Source: Candidatus Lachnoclostridium stercoravium (GTDB lineage Bacteria > Bacillota > Clostridia > Lachnospirales > Lachnospiraceae). Taken from it: a stretch of DNA of 36,077 bases. Position numbers and translations under genes: made by a program. This document shows positions 25,207-34,791 of this stretch, piece after piece; the first letter of the stretch is position 1, and every line of letters starts with the position of its first letter. Where the stretch lies: NCBI GenBank assembly GCA_019118365.1, contig DWZA01000022.1, forward strand, positions 1 through 36,077, in the 5' to 3' direction. Under the pieces are notes generated by a model. That model was given only the letters and a program-made list of their open reading frames with translations. It was not told where the DNA came from and did no database searches.

Positions 25207-26898
25207 ATGAATAGTACACTGCAGATTGCATTCGGTCTGTTAGGAGGACTGGCCATATTCCTTTTCGGTATGACCATGATGAGTGAATGTCTCCAGAAAG
25301 CAGCAGGAGAAAGGATGAAAAAGATCCTTGCCCTTCTGACTAAAAACCCTGTTATGGGCGTTCTGGCCGGCGCGCTGACGACGGCGGTCCTCCAGAGCAG
25401 CAGTGCAACTACGGTAATGACCATCGGGTTCGTAAGCGCCGGCTTTATGAACCTGCCGCAGGCGATCTCTATTATCCTGGGCGCGAACATCGGTACGACC
25501 ATGACCGCTCAGCTGCTTGCATTTAACATCAGCGATTATATTTTTGTGATCATCTTTTTCGGTTTCCTGATCTCTTTTGTAGCAAAAAAAGAAAAGATCA
25601 AGAATATCGGCCAGACGATCTTTGCCTTTGGTCTTTTATTTGAAGGTATCGAGATCATGGGAAGCGTGATGTCTCCCCTGGCTACCAGCCCGATTTTCAC
25701 GGAGATGATCGGAAAGGTATCCGGTATCCCGATCCTCGGCGTCGCAGTGGGTACTCTGATGACCCTGGTAGTCCAGAGCAGCAGCGCCACTATCGCGGTG
25801 CTGCAGAATTTCGCCTCCCAGGCAGGCCCTGACGGCGTGAGCAGCGTGATCGGGCTGGAGGGAGCGATCCCGATCCTTCTGGGCGATAATATCGGTACGA
25901 CTATCACAGCAGTCCTTGCCAGCATCGGACAGTCCAAGGATGCCAAGAGAACTGCCGTTGCCCACTGTACCTTCAATGTAACAGGTACTTTCCTTTTCAT
26001 CTGGTTCATCGGGCCTTTCGCAGACTTTATCCAGATGATCTCCCCAAAGGGACCGGAGATCGAGGTGATCTCCAGACAGATCGCCAATGCCCATACATCC
26101 TTTAACGTTGTGATGACCATTATCTGGACGCCGCTGATCTGGCTCCTGGTAGAGATCGTAACAAGGATCATTCCGGACGGCGAACAGCCGAAAGCTGCCG
26201 TATCTGACCTTCACTACCTTGACACCAAGCTTCTTGGACAGCCGGCAGCGGCTCTGCAGCTGGTAGCGAAAGAAGTTGCCAGATGTACCTCTATGGTAGG
26301 GGATGCAGTGCGCACTATGTCAAAAGCAGTGAAAGAAGAAGACAAAGACGTGCTGAAAGAGGTTTACGAAAACGCGGACAACTCTCACAAGCTTAATGAA
26401 AAGATCACCGAATACCTGACCAATCTGTTCTCAGCCGGCGGTCTGACGGAAGAACAGGCGGCGCAGACGGCGGAGATCATGTACGTCATGAGCGATCTGG
26501 ACAGGATCAGCCTCCTGTGCAGGGATGTGGCGGATTCTGTAAAAGAAAAGACAGAAAAGAAATACAAATATTCCAAGGAAGCGGTAAAGGGGTTGAAGAG
26601 CAGCCTTGGTATCGTAGAAGATATGTATTTCGACGCGATCAAGGCCATGACCTCAAAGGATCCTGAGAGCGCAGATCTGGTACATAAAGCAAAGGACGAG
26701 ATCACCGTTCTTGACAGTGATTTAAGGAAAGCTCATATTGAAAGGGTAAGGAAAGGCAAATGCGATTCCAACCTGGCTGTTCCATTTAACAAGATCCTCC
26801 ACAGCATCGACAGGATCGGAAACAGCTGCGTCAACATTGCAGACGGAGCCTGGGGCGGTTTCGAATTTATGGCTCTTCCTGAGAAGAAAAAGAAATAA
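25207..26898 (+). CDS. Na/Pi cotransporter family protein with PhoU-like tail
   Basis: A 563-residue sodium-dependent phosphate transporter of the NptA/YjbB type. The membrane part (about residues 1-325) holds two inverted PNaS repeats marked by VLQSSSATT (about 61-69) and VVQSSSATIAVL (about 195), each followed by a GANIGTT or GDNIGTT motif. The cytoplasmic C-terminal part (about 345-555) is helical and PhoU-like, with periodic Glu/Lys. The start has AGGAGG 8 bases upstream. Candidate PHO boxes and an SD-masking hairpin lie in the 165-base leader. Import or export direction is not certain for this family; YjbB favours export, while PHO-type control favours uptake. Confidence 0.92.
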   Translation: MNSTLQIAFGLLGGLAIFLFGMTMMSECLQKAAGERMKKILALLTKNPVMGVLAGALTTAVLQSSSATTVMTIGFVSAGFMNLPQAISIILGANIGTTMTAQLLAFNISDYIFVIIFFGFLISFVAKKEKIKNIGQTIFAFGLLFEGIEIMGSVMSPLATSPIFTEMIGKVSGIPILGVAVGTLMTLVVQSSSATIAVLQNFASQAGPDGVSSVIGLEGAIPILLGDNIGTTITAVLASIGQSKDAKRTAVAHCTFNVTGTFLFIWFIGPFADFIQMISPKGPEIEVISRQIANAHTSFNVVMTIIWTPLIWLLVEIVTRIIPDGEQPKAAVSDLHYLDTKLLGQPAAALQLVAKEVARCTSMVGDAVRTMSKAVKEEDKDVLKEVYENADNSHKLNEKITEYLTNLFSAGGLTEEQAAQTAEIMYVMSDLDRISLLCRDVADSVKEKTEKKYKYSKEAVKGLKSSLGIVEDMYFDAIKAMTSKDPESADLVHKAKDEITVLDSDLRKAHIERVRKGKCDSNLAVPFNKILHSIDRIGNSCVNIADGAWGGFEFMALPEKKKK

Positions 26899-26940
26899 CC
26901 CTGTTTTTGCAGCAGTTCAGCCGTTGCCTTTGAAAGCTGA

Positions 26941-26969
26941 TTGCATTTTTAAGAAATTTTTTGTATACT
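26941..26969 (+). promoter_or_regulatory. Promoter of ftsK
   Basis: TTGCAT (26941-26946), 17-base spacer, TATACT (26964-26969). The expected start is near 26977. Confidence 0.65.
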
Positions 26970-26980
26970 AGGATTCGATA

Positions 26981-27024
26981 GAAAGCGGTTTCTGATAGAA
27001 GCAATTCTGTCAGGAACCGTTTCC
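26981..27024 (+). promoter_or_regulatory. 5'-leader stem-loop of ftsK
   Basis: GAAAGCGGTTTCTGA (26981-26995) and TCAGGAACCGTTTCC (27010-27024) pair at 12 of 15 positions around a 14-base loop, at the predicted 5' end of the mRNA. The ribosome site follows 8 bases later. It may protect the mRNA or act as an attenuator; no T-run follows. Confidence 0.5.
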
Positions 27025-27049
27025 TTATATATAAGGAGGCAGGTTATCA

Positions 27050-29902
27050 GTGGCATCATCAAAAAAACGAACATCCGCATCATCAACCAGGACAAACGAA
27101 CATACAAAGAGAAGAGGACGTCCGCCGAAAAAGCAGGAGGAGCCGCAGCCGGAGTTTCTGCAGTCGGAAGTGGCGATCATCATCGCCTTCGCCCTGGCAG
27201 TGCTCCTTTTTCTCAGCAATTTCCACCTCTGCGGCGTCGTAGGGGACTTTTTAAGGAGCGTGCAGCTTGGGCTTTTTGGCTTTATCGGATATATCGCTCC
27301 GCTGCTTTTGTTTGTAGGCACCTGCTTTTACATAGCAAACAGAGGAAATACAAGAGCAATGATAAAAATGGGCGCGGTCATCTGCGCTGTTTTTGTGCTG
27401 TGCGCATTTGCGCAGCTGATCTTCGGAACGCCTCTGGCAGAAGGCCAGAATCTGACGGCCTGTTACCAGGCTTCCTCCGGATCTGGAGCAGGAGGCGGCC
27501 TGTTAGGCGGAGCAGTAGCTTATGGGATTTCCGGGATCCTTGGCACAGTAGGCGCCTATCTGGTGCTGATCGTATTATTTATCATCTGCGCCGTAGTGAT
27601 CACGGAACGGTCTTTTGTGACTTTCTTGAAAAAAGGTGGTTCCAGGGCCTGCCAGTATGCGAAGGAAGATTTTGACCGCAGAAAAGAGCTTCATGCGGAA
27701 CGGATGCAGGAGCGCGTAAGGCTGCGGGAAGAGCAGAAGGTCCGCGGAGTAAATCTGGGCGCCACCATCCTGGACGCGGAGCCGGAGCCGATGGACGGGT
27801 GTGAAGACCTTTCGGACGATTTCCAGAACGGCGAGCCGGACGATGAGCTGGACCTTTTAAACAGCCGTTTGGAGAAAAAGTCAGGAAGCAATTTCCGCCG
27901 CTCCAGCAAAGAAGAATTCCGCCGGGCATCTGCCTTCGGCGGCAGCCATACACAAGAGGAAGAAGACAGGGGAGCCGAAGAAGAGCCTGACCAGGCGGAT
28001 ATCTTCACAGGAAAGATCACCCGCCCCTCTGACTATGAAGAGATCCCCTTTGAAGAGGACGAGCTGGAGGAAGTTAAAACCGTCCTCCTGCGGGAAGAGG
28101 CGGCAGACCGCGCCGCTCTTAATGAGCCGGAAGAAGCTCCGTCTGATATTTACGAAGAACCGGTCAAAGAAGAAGACGTACAGGTATCCGTGGAACGGCC
28201 GGATTTTGACGACCAGATCTCTCCGGAAGAGCTTTTGTCCATCCGCAGTATACCAGAGGAAACCGAAAAACCAGTGCTTTCATCTGAAGAAGGCGTAAAA
28301 CGGGTAGTCACCGCCAGCGGAAAGGTGATCGAATCCGATACAGAGCTTCTCCGCAAAAAAGTGGAACAAAAGAGGGAAGAAGCCAGGGAGGAAGACCGCT
28401 TAAGCCCTGCCGTTCAGATCGCGGAAAAGAAGCAAGAAGAAAAGAAGCCTTACATATTCCCGCCTTTAGATCTTTTAAAGAGAGGCGGCCGGTCGGGAGG
28501 CTCTTCTGACCGGGAATATAAAGAGACGGCAGTTAAGCTTCAGCAGACTCTGAAAAATTTCGGCGTAGGAGTCACAGTGACCAACATCAGCTGCGGCCCT
28601 TCCGTCACCCGATATGAGCTCCATCCGGAACAGGGAGTAAAGGTGAGCCGCATCGTAGGTCTGGCAGACGATATCAAGCTGAGTCTTGCAGCTGCGGACA
28701 TCCGTATCGAAGCGCCGATCCCCGGAAAAGCCGCCGTAGGCATCGAAGTCCCCAATAAAGAGAACAGTATCGTACACCTGCGGGAGCTTCTGGAATCGGA
28801 AACCTTCCGGAAACATCCGTCCCGCCTTGCCTTTGCCGTAGGAAAGGATATCGGCGGGCAGGTGGTGGTGGCCGATATCGCCAAAATGCCCCATCTGCTC
28901 ATCGCCGGCGCCACCGGTTCAGGAAAATCCGTCTGCATCAATACCCTGATCATGAGCATCATCTATAAATCCGATCCGGAAGACGTAAAGCTGATCATGG
29001 TCGACCCGAAGGTGGTGGAGCTGAGCGTATACAACGGCATCCCCCATCTGCTGATCCCGGTAGTCACCGATCCCAAAAAGGCATCCGCCGCTTTAAACTG
29101 GGCGGTAGCCGAGATGACGGACCGCTATAAGAAATTCGCGGAATACACGGTCCGCGACCTGAAGGGTTATAATGAAAAGATAAAGAATATGGAAGATACG
29201 GACGAGGAAAACCGTCCGCAGAAGATGCCGCAGATCGTTATCATCATCGACGAGCTGGCGGATCTTATGATGGTAGCGCCAGGAGAAGTAGAGGACGCCA
29301 TCTGCCGTCTGGCCCAGCTGGCCAGGGCTGCGGGGATCCATCTGGTGATCGCTACCCAGCGGCCGTCTGTCAACGTCATTACCGGCCTGATCAAGGCGAA
29401 CGTCCCGTCCAGGATCGCTTTCGCCGTATCCTCCGGCGTGGATTCCCGGACGATCATCGATATGAACGGGGCTGAGAAACTGTTAGGAAAGGGCGATATG
29501 CTCTTTTATCCTTCCGGCTATCCAAAGCCTCAGCGCGTCCAGGGAGCTTTCGTTTCCGATACAGAAGTACAGAACGTAGTAGATTTTCTGAAAGAACAGG
29601 GCGTTACGGCGGAATACAGCCAGGAAGTGGAAAATAAAATGGCCTGCGCAGTCACAGCCGGACCGGAAAAGACAGAAGACCGGGACGAATATTTTGTCCA
29701 GGCCGGAAAATTCATTATTGAAAAGGAAAAAGCATCCATCGGAATGCTCCAGAGGATGTTCAAGATCGGCTTCAACCGCGCCGCAAGGATCATGGAACAG
29801 CTGGCGGAAGCCGGAGTCGTGGGAGAAGAAGAAGGGACAAAGCCCCGTAAGGTCCTGATGACTATGGAAGAATTTGACGAAATGATAAACAATGGGTTAT
29901 AA
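27050..29902 (+). CDS. ftsK: DNA translocase FtsK/SpoIIIE
   Basis: A 950-residue septal DNA pump that clears chromosomes in division or sporulation. The N-terminus has four membrane helices (about residues 42-63, 73-100, 105-127, 148-185). An acidic, low-complexity linker (about 195-475) precedes the motor. Walker A is GATGSGKS (about 627), Walker B is [13 protein letters not shown] (about 726), and [14 protein letters not shown] and the FtsK-signature GKGDMLFYP follow. The C-terminal gamma winged helix (about 885-945, [29 protein letters not shown] type) reads DNA polarity sequences. The start is GTG 27050 with AAGGAGG 11 bases upstream. FtsK and SpoIIIE cannot be separated by sequence alone; tepA proximity matches spoIIIE synteny. 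Confidence 0.95.
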   Translation: MASSKKRTSASSTRTNEHTKRRGRPPKKQEEPQPEFLQSEVAIIIAFALAVLLFLSNFHLCGVVGDFLRSVQLGLFGFIGYIAPLLLFVGTCFYIANRGNTRAMIKMGAVICAVFVLCAFAQLIFGTPLAEGQNLTACYQASSGSGAGGGLLGGAVAYGISGILGTVGAYLVLIVLFIICAVVITERSFVTFLKKGGSRACQYAKEDFDRRKELHAERMQERVRLREEQKVRGVNLGATILDAEPEPMDGCEDLSDDFQNGEPDDELDLLNSRLEKKSGSNFRRSSKEEFRRASAFGGSHTQEEEDRGAEEEPDQADIFTGKITRPSDYEEIPFEEDELEEVKTVLLREEAADRAALNEPEEAPSDIYEEPVKEEDVQVSVERPDFDDQISPEELLSIRSIPEETEKPVLSSEEGVKRVVTASGKVIESDTELLRKKVEQKREEAREEDRLSPAVQIAEKKQEEKKPYIFPPLDLLKRGGRSGGSSDREYKETAVKLQQTLKNFGVGVTVTNISCGPSVTRYELHPEQGVKVSRIVGLADDIKLSLAAADIRIEAPIPGKAAVGIEVPNKENSIVHLRELLESETFRKHPSRLAFAVGKDIGGQVVVADIAKMPHLLIAGATGSGKSVCINTLIMSIIYKSDPEDVKLIMVDPKVVELSVYNGIPHLLIPVVTDPKKASAALNWAVAEMTDRYKKFAEYTVRDLKGYNEKIKNMEDTDEENRPQKMPQIVIIIDELADLMMVAPGEVEDAICRLAQLARAAGIHLVIATQRPSVNVITGLIKANVPSRIAFAVSSGVDSRTIIDMNGAEKLLGKGDMLFYPSGYPKPQRVQGAFVSDTEVQNVVDFLKEQGVTAEYSQEVENKMACAVTAGPEKTEDRDEYFVQAGKFIIEKEKASIGMLQRMFKIGFNRAARIMEQLAEAGVVGEEEGTKPRKVLMTMEEFDEMINNGL

Positions 29903-29911
29903 TTGAGTAAA

Positions 29912-30056
29912 AGTTCAGCCGTGCGCCAGGATATATGATAAAGAGCGTTACAAGCTTGCTTGTAAAAGCGATTTGACATATATCCTGGCATAGGGATAAC
30001 ATCCCTGGCTTCTTGTCAGCACAGAATGTGCTGGCAAGAAGATACACGGCTGAACT
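29912..30056 (+). repeat. Palindromic intergenic element, copy B (full length)
   Basis: A 145-base element between ftsK and fhs with perfect 12-base terminal inverted repeats AGTTCAGCCGTG (29912-29923) / CACGGCTGAACT (30045-30056). Inside are two stems: GCCAGGATATATG (29925-29937) / CATATATCCTGGC (29977-29989), 13 perfect pairs with a small ACAAGC/GCTTGT hairpin in its loop; and 30009-30041, 15 pairs with a GAA loop. Folded, it is a three-way junction. No transposase is encoded, so it is MITE- or REP-like. Confidence 0.88.
29973..30000 (+). promoter_or_regulatory. Possible promoter for fhs inside repeat copy B
   Basis: TTGACA (29973-29978), 16-base spacer, GATAAC (29995-30000; four of six). 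No better promoter is visible in the 183 bases between ftsK and fhs. The -35 overlaps one arm of a repeat stem. Confidence 0.4.
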
Positions 30057-30085
30057 ATTACATAAATCAGGGAGGGAATTGATTC

Positions 30086-31756
30086 ATGAAAACAGATATT
30101 GAAATCGCTCAGGAAGCGAAGATGCTTCCCATCAAAGAAGTGGCCGCAGCTTATGGCATCACAGAAGACGACCTGGAATTTTACGGCAAATATAAGGCCA
30201 AGATCACAGACGACCTCTGGAACCAGATCAAAGACCGCAAGGACGGAAAACTTGTGCTTGTAACAGCCATTAACCCCACCCCGGCCGGCGAAGGCAAGAC
30301 GACCACCAGCGTAGGCCTGGGAGAGGCGTTTGCAAAGATCGGAAAGAAGGCGATCATCGCCTTAAGAGAACCATCTCTCGGTCCATGCTTCGGCATTAAG
30401 GGAGGAGCTGCCGGCGGCGGCTACGCCCAGGTAGTGCCTATGGAAGATCTGAACCTTCATTTTACTGGGGATTTCCATGCGATCACCTCTGCCAACAACC
30501 TCCTTGCCGCGCTTTTGGACAACCATATCCAGCAGGGCAACGCCCTTGGCATCGATACCCGTCAGATCCTGTGGAAACGCTGCATGGATATGAACGACAG
30601 AGTTTTGAGGAATATCGTAGTAGGGCTGGGTGCGAAGGCTGACGGCTTTGTAAGGGAAGATCATTTTGTCATTACCGTCGCTTCCGAGATCATGGCGATC
30701 CTCTGCCTTGCAGAAGATATGAAAGACTTAAAGGAACGTCTGGGCCGTATCATCGTCGCCTATAATTTCGCCGGCGAACCGGTCACAGCAAAAGACTTAA
30801 ACGCAGTAGGCGCTATGGCCGCTCTTTTAAAAGACGCTTTAAAGCCGAACCTGATCCAGACATTAGAGCATACAGGCGCTCTTGTCCACGGCGGTCCATT
30901 CGCTAATATCGCCCACGGCTGCAACAGCGTGCGGGCTACCCGGATGGCTTTAAAGCTCGCCGATATCACCGTAACGGAAGCAGGCTTCGGCGCGGATCTT
31001 GGCGCAGAGAAATTCCTGGATATCAAATGCCGGATGGCAGGTCTTAAGCCGGATGCCGTCGTGCTGGTGGCTACGGTAAGGGCGTTAAAGTACAACGGCG
31101 GCGTGCCGAAGACGGAGCTTCAGGAAGAAAACCTGGAGGCTTTAAAGAAGGGCATCGTCAATCTGGAAAAGCATATTGAAAACATCCAGAAATACGGAGT
31201 ACCTGTTATCGTTACCCTGAATTCTTTTACTTCCGATACAGAAGCGGAGTACGCATATATCAAAAAATTCTGTGAAGACAGAGGCTGCGAATTCGCCCTG
31301 TCCGAGGTCTGGGCCAAAGGCGGAGAGGGCGGCGTAGCCCTTGCTGAGAAGGTCCTCCATACCCTTGAGACAAAGGAAAGCCATTTTAAACCTATCTACC
31401 CGGACGACATGAGCCTGAAAGATAAGATCCATACTGTAGCCACCGAGATCTACGGGGCTGACGGCGTGACTTATTCTCCTGCAGCAGAAAGAGCGTTGAA
31501 GAAAGTTACAGAGATGGGCTTCGGCAATCTGCCTGTCTGTATGGCAAAGACCCAGTATTCCCTGTCTGACGACCAGACAAAGCTTGGACGGCCGACCGGT
31601 TTCCAGATCAATGTCCGCGATGCCTACGTTTCCGCAGGAGCCGGCTTTGTAGTAGTCCTGACCGGCGCGATCATGACTATGCCAGGACTTCCAAAGGCGC
31701 CTGCCGCATATAATATTGACGTGAACGAAGACGGCGTGATCACTGGATTATTCTGA
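30086..31756 (+). CDS. fhs: Formate-tetrahydrofolate ligase
   Basis: A 556-residue cytosolic ligase that makes 10-formyl-tetrahydrofolate from formate, THF and ATP; in acetogens it is a methyl-branch enzyme of the Wood-Ljungdahl pathway. The P-loop is [15 protein letters not shown] (about residues 66-80), then [23 protein letters not shown] as a family landmark (REPSLGP... [10 protein letters not shown]). FTGDFHAI, the region [13 protein letters not shown], and [18 protein letters not shown] at the C-terminus all fit. Length is exactly usual (about 556). No other pathway genes are here, so the role may be only purine/serine one-carbon supply. The start has GGGAGGG upstream. murE begins 15 bases after the stop. 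Confidence 0.97.
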   Translation: MKTDIEIAQEAKMLPIKEVAAAYGITEDDLEFYGKYKAKITDDLWNQIKDRKDGKLVLVTAINPTPAGEGKTTTSVGLGEAFAKIGKKAIIALREPSLGPCFGIKGGAAGGGYAQVVPMEDLNLHFTGDFHAITSANNLLAALLDNHIQQGNALGIDTRQILWKRCMDMNDRVLRNIVVGLGAKADGFVREDHFVITVASEIMAILCLAEDMKDLKERLGRIIVAYNFAGEPVTAKDLNAVGAMAALLKDALKPNLIQTLEHTGALVHGGPFANIAHGCNSVRATRMALKLADITVTEAGFGADLGAEKFLDIKCRMAGLKPDAVVLVATVRALKYNGGVPKTELQEENLEALKKGIVNLEKHIENIQKYGVPVIVTLNSFTSDTEAEYAYIKKFCEDRGCEFALSEVWAKGGEGGVALAEKVLHTLETKESHFKPIYPDDMSLKDKIHTVATEIYGADGVTYSPAAERALKKVTEMGFGNLPVCMAKTQYSLSDDQTKLGRPTGFQINVRDAYVSAGAGFVVVLTGAIMTMPGLPKAPAAYNIDVNEDGVITGLF

Positions 31757-31771
31757 TTTCCGGAGGAGAAC

Positions 31772-33259
31772 ATGAGATTTTGTGACTGGCTGACAGAGCT
31801 TACTTATGATGTCCTGCAGGGCGATATCCTGCAGGAGGTAGACGAAGTAGTCTACGATTCCAGAAAGGCGAAAAAGGGTTGTGTTTTCGTATGCATGAAA
31901 GGCACGAAAACCGATTCCCATCAGTTTATCCCAGACGTGGCCGCAAGGGGCGTGACAGCGGTTGTCGTGGAAGAAGACGTTCCCATTCCGGAAGGGATGA
32001 CGGCGGTAAAGGTGGCGGATGCCAGGCATGCCCTGGCCATCCTGTCAGCCGCACGTTTCGGATGGCCGTTAAAGAGAATGATTTCTATCGGCGTGACCGG
32101 GACGAAAGGAAAGACCACCACTACCCACATGATCCGGGCGATCCTGGAAGCAGCGGGGAAAAAGGTGGGCATGATCGGCACTACGGGAGCCATGATCGGG
32201 GATGAAGTCCATCCGACGAAAAACACCACTCCGGAGTCCTACGAACTGCAGGAGTATTTTTCTAAAATGGCAGATGCCGGCTGCGACTATGTGGTGATGG
32301 AGGTTTCCTCCCAGGGGATCAAGATGCGCCGCACAGACGGGATCCTCTTTGATTACGGCATATTCACCAACATTTCTCCGGACCACATCGGCCCGGATGA
32401 ACATAAGGATTTTGAAGAATACCTGTATTATAAATCCCGGATCTTCCAGATGGCGAAGACCGGCCTGTATAATAAAGACGACGGCCATTGGGCCGAGATC
32501 GTAAAAGATGCGGCCTGTCCCCTCTATTCCTTCGGCACCGGAGAGGCTGACTTTTCCGCTTCCGATATCCGCCACGTGGCGGAGCCGGGCTTTGTGGGCA
32601 TGGAATTTAACGTGACCGGGAACGGGCGCGCCATAGATGTAAAGCTGGGCATGCCGGGCCTTTTTAACGTACATAACGCCCTGGCTGCCGCGGCTTTGGC
32701 AGGTATTATGGGGATCAGCGAAGAAGCGGTGAAAAAAGGGCTGCGTACGGTTGCGGTCAACGGGCGCATGGAGATCGTGCACAGCTCTGAACGGTGTACG
32801 GTGATCGTAGACTACGCCCATAACGCGGTGAGCATGGAAAGCCTTTTAAAAACCCTGCGAGCCTATGAGCCAAAGCGCCTTGTGTGCGTGTTCGGCTGCG
32901 GTGGAAACCGTTCTAAAGACAGGCGTTACTCGATGGGGCGGATCGGCGGTCAGCTGGCGGATCTTTGTATCATTACTGCGGACAATTCCCGTTTTGAAAA
33001 GACCGAGGATATCATCGCTGATATCCGGAGCGCCCTGGAACCCACCGGCGGCGCCTTTATCGAGATCCCTGACCGGAAAGAAGCCATCGAATACAGCATA
33101 CAGCACGCGCAGCCGGGAGACATGATCGCCGTAATCGGCAAAGGCCACGAGGATTATCAGGAGATCAACGGAGTGCGCACCCATTTCCTCGACCGGGAAG
33201 CCATTGAGGAAGCAGTCAGAAAATATTGTAACAGTTCAGCCGTGCGCCAGGATATATGA
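31772..33259 (+). CDS. murE: UDP-MurNAc-tripeptide synthetase (diaminopimelate-adding)
   Basis: A 495-residue Mur ligase adding the third residue to UDP-MurNAc-L-Ala-D-Glu. The ATP loop is GVTGTKGKTTT (about residues 108-118), and the central domain has STTPES-like NTTPESYELQ, the Lys-carbamylation region and NISPDHIGPDEH. YAHNAVSMESLL and CGGNRSKDRRYSMG mark the C-terminal domain. The specificity motif is DNSR where the mDAP enzymes have DNPR; the Arg that binds the DAP carboxylate is retained, so meso-DAP is likely. The last eight codons (SSAVRQDI) and stop lie inside repeat copy C, so the native C-terminus was replaced. GGAGGAG is 4-5 bases before ATG 31772. Confidence 0.92.
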   Translation: MRFCDWLTELTYDVLQGDILQEVDEVVYDSRKAKKGCVFVCMKGTKTDSHQFIPDVAARGVTAVVVEEDVPIPEGMTAVKVADARHALAILSAARFGWPLKRMISIGVTGTKGKTTTTHMIRAILEAAGKKVGMIGTTGAMIGDEVHPTKNTTPESYELQEYFSKMADAGCDYVVMEVSSQGIKMRRTDGILFDYGIFTNISPDHIGPDEHKDFEEYLYYKSRIFQMAKTGLYNKDDGHWAEIVKDAACPLYSFGTGEADFSASDIRHVAEPGFVGMEFNVTGNGRAIDVKLGMPGLFNVHNALAAAALAGIMGISEEAVKKGLRTVAVNGRMEIVHSSERCTVIVDYAHNAVSMESLLKTLRAYEPKRLVCVFGCGGNRSKDRRYSMGRIGGQLADLCIITADNSRFEKTEDIIADIRSALEPTGGAFIEIPDRKEAIEYSIQHAQPGDMIAVIGKGHEDYQEINGVRTHFLDREAIEEAVRKYCNSSAVRQDI

Positions 33260-33322
33260 TAGTAACAGTTCAGGCTTCCCTCCAGCACATTCTGTGCTGG
33301 AGGGAAGATACACCGCTGAACT
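33233..33322 (+). repeat. Palindromic intergenic element, copy C (inserted in the murE 3' end)
   Basis: Starts AGTTCAGCCGTG (33233-33244) and ends CACCGCTGAACT (33311-33322), one mismatch to perfect terminal repeats. The first 28 bases match copy B exactly; most of the first stem is then missing, and a second GTAACAGTTCAG (33262-33273) duplicates 33228-33239. The apical stem 33275-33307 has 15 perfect pairs with a TTC loop. It supplies murE's stop codon and lies directly before murF. Confidence 0.88.
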
Positions 33323-33352
33323 AACACAAAACATTCGAGGTAGATCAGACCC

Positions 33353-34789
33353 ATGGAAAATATAACAGTAGAAGACATTGTAAAAGCCTGCGGCGGAACT
33401 CTTCTGGCAGGAAACGGCAGGCGTTACCTGTCCAGGATCCGCCTGGATTCCAGGCAAGTGGAGGCGGGAGATCTTTTCGTCCCCATCATAGGGGAGAAGG
33501 TGGATGCCCACCGCTTTATCCCCCAGGTGATCCGTCAGGGAGCAGGAGCCGTCCTTACCAGCCGCCACAGCGGCGAAGAGGCGCGGACGATCATAGAGGA
33601 ACTGGAAAAAGAGATGCCGGATGCAGAGCCGGCGGCCTGGATCCAGGTGGACGATACGAAACAGGCGCTCCAGGCGGTGGGCGCTTTTTGCCGCAGCCGC
33701 CTCTCCATACCTGTGATCGGAATTACCGGCAGCGTAGGAAAAACGACTACCAGAGAGATGACGGCGGCCGCTCTTGGCGCCGGTCTCCAGGTTTTTAAAA
33801 CCCCTGGCAATTCCAACAGCCAGGTAGGCGTTCCCATTGCTGTTTCTGAGATCTTCCAGGCGGATCAGGCGGCCGTGATCGAGCTTGGCATGAGCGAACC
33901 AGGAGAGATGACCAGGATCGCAAAAGTCGCCCTGCCGACCATGGCCATGATCACCAATATCGGCATCACCCATATCGAACAGCTTGGCTCCAGGGAAAAT
34001 ATCTTCCGGGAGAAAATGAATATCCAGGACGGCCTGAAAGATGGCGGCGTTCTTTTGCTCAACGGCGACGACGATATGTTAAAAGAAGCGAAAGCCAGAG
34101 ACGGACACGGATATCGGACCCTTTATTACGGAACCGGAGCAAATTCCGATTACCGTGCGGAAGATATCCGGGAGGAAAACGGCTTTCCTGTTTTTACAGC
34201 TGTCTATCAGGAGGAGCGGGTTCCTGTAAGGCTGAACGTCATGGGACGGCACAATGTTTTAAACGCCATGGCTGCTCTTGCAGCCGCCCGTGAACACGGC
34301 GTTCCTATGGAGGCCGCGGCCAAAAGCCTGGAAGCCTTTTCCGGCTTTGCAGGCAGACAGCAGATCTATCGTTCCCACGGACTGACGGTGATCGACGACA
34401 CCTACAATGCCAGCCCGGTATCCATGAAGGCCGGCCTTTCTGTGCTCTGCGCCATGGAAGGCCAGAAGCGGCGGATCGCGGTCCTTGCGGACATGAAAGA
34501 ACTGGGAGAAGATACAGTAAGCTTTCACCGGGAAGTGGGGAGCTTTGCGGCAGGCCTTTCCGTAGACGCGCTCATTACCTATGGCGAGCTGGCTGAAGAG
34601 ATCCTGCAGGGCGCCAGGACAGAAGGAAATAAGCGGCTGCAGCTTTTCCATTTTTCCAGTAAGGATCAGCTGATATCATTCCTGGATCGTTTTCTGGAAG
34701 AGGGAGACTGCATCCTTTTTAAAGGTTCCCACTCCATGGGCTTAGGAGAAGTGGCGGCCCGCTACGGCAGAAAGAAGGATAAAGATTGA
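33353..34789 (+). CDS. murF: UDP-MurNAc-tripeptide--D-Ala-D-Ala ligase
   Basis: A 478-residue Mur ligase that adds D-Ala-D-Ala to complete the UDP-MurNAc-pentapeptide. The N-terminal domain begins VEDIVKACGGTLLAG, typical of MurF. The ATP loop is GITGSVGKTTTREM (about residues 122-135). TPGNSNSQVGVP, ELGMSEPGEM and NIGITHIEQLGS are family motifs in the central domain, and DDTYNASPVSMKAGL marks the C-terminal domain. Length fits (450-480). Only a modest GAGG lies about 12 bases upstream, perhaps because repeat copy C replaced the original spacer. It follows murE by 93 bases and priA by 2 bases, forming one likely operon. Confidence 0.95.
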   Translation: MENITVEDIVKACGGTLLAGNGRRYLSRIRLDSRQVEAGDLFVPIIGEKVDAHRFIPQVIRQGAGAVLTSRHSGEEARTIIEELEKEMPDAEPAAWIQVDDTKQALQAVGAFCRSRLSIPVIGITGSVGKTTTREMTAAALGAGLQVFKTPGNSNSQVGVPIAVSEIFQADQAAVIELGMSEPGEMTRIAKVALPTMAMITNIGITHIEQLGSRENIFREKMNIQDGLKDGGVLLLNGDDDMLKEAKARDGHGYRTLYYGTGANSDYRAEDIREENGFPVFTAVYQEERVPVRLNVMGRHNVLNAMAALAAAREHGVPMEAAAKSLEAFSGFAGRQQIYRSHGLTVIDDTYNASPVSMKAGLSVLCAMEGQKRRIAVLADMKELGEDTVSFHREVGSFAAGLSVDALITYGELAEEILQGARTEGNKRLQLFHFSSKDQLISFLDRFLEEGDCILFKGSHSMGLGEVAARYGRKKDKD

Positions 34790-34791
34790 CC

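Noticed and set aside
26909-26946. AGTTCAGCCGT at 26914 as a further repeat copy, or a terminator stem after the Na/Pi gene
   Set aside because: Only 11 bases match the repeat end, with no second end or internal stem nearby. The possible stem with GCTGATTGC is short and interrupted, and overlaps the ftsK -35.
30086-31756. Idea of a Wood-Ljungdahl acetogenesis cluster around fhs
   Set aside because: No other pathway gene is present; fhs alone is widespread in clostridia for one-carbon supply.
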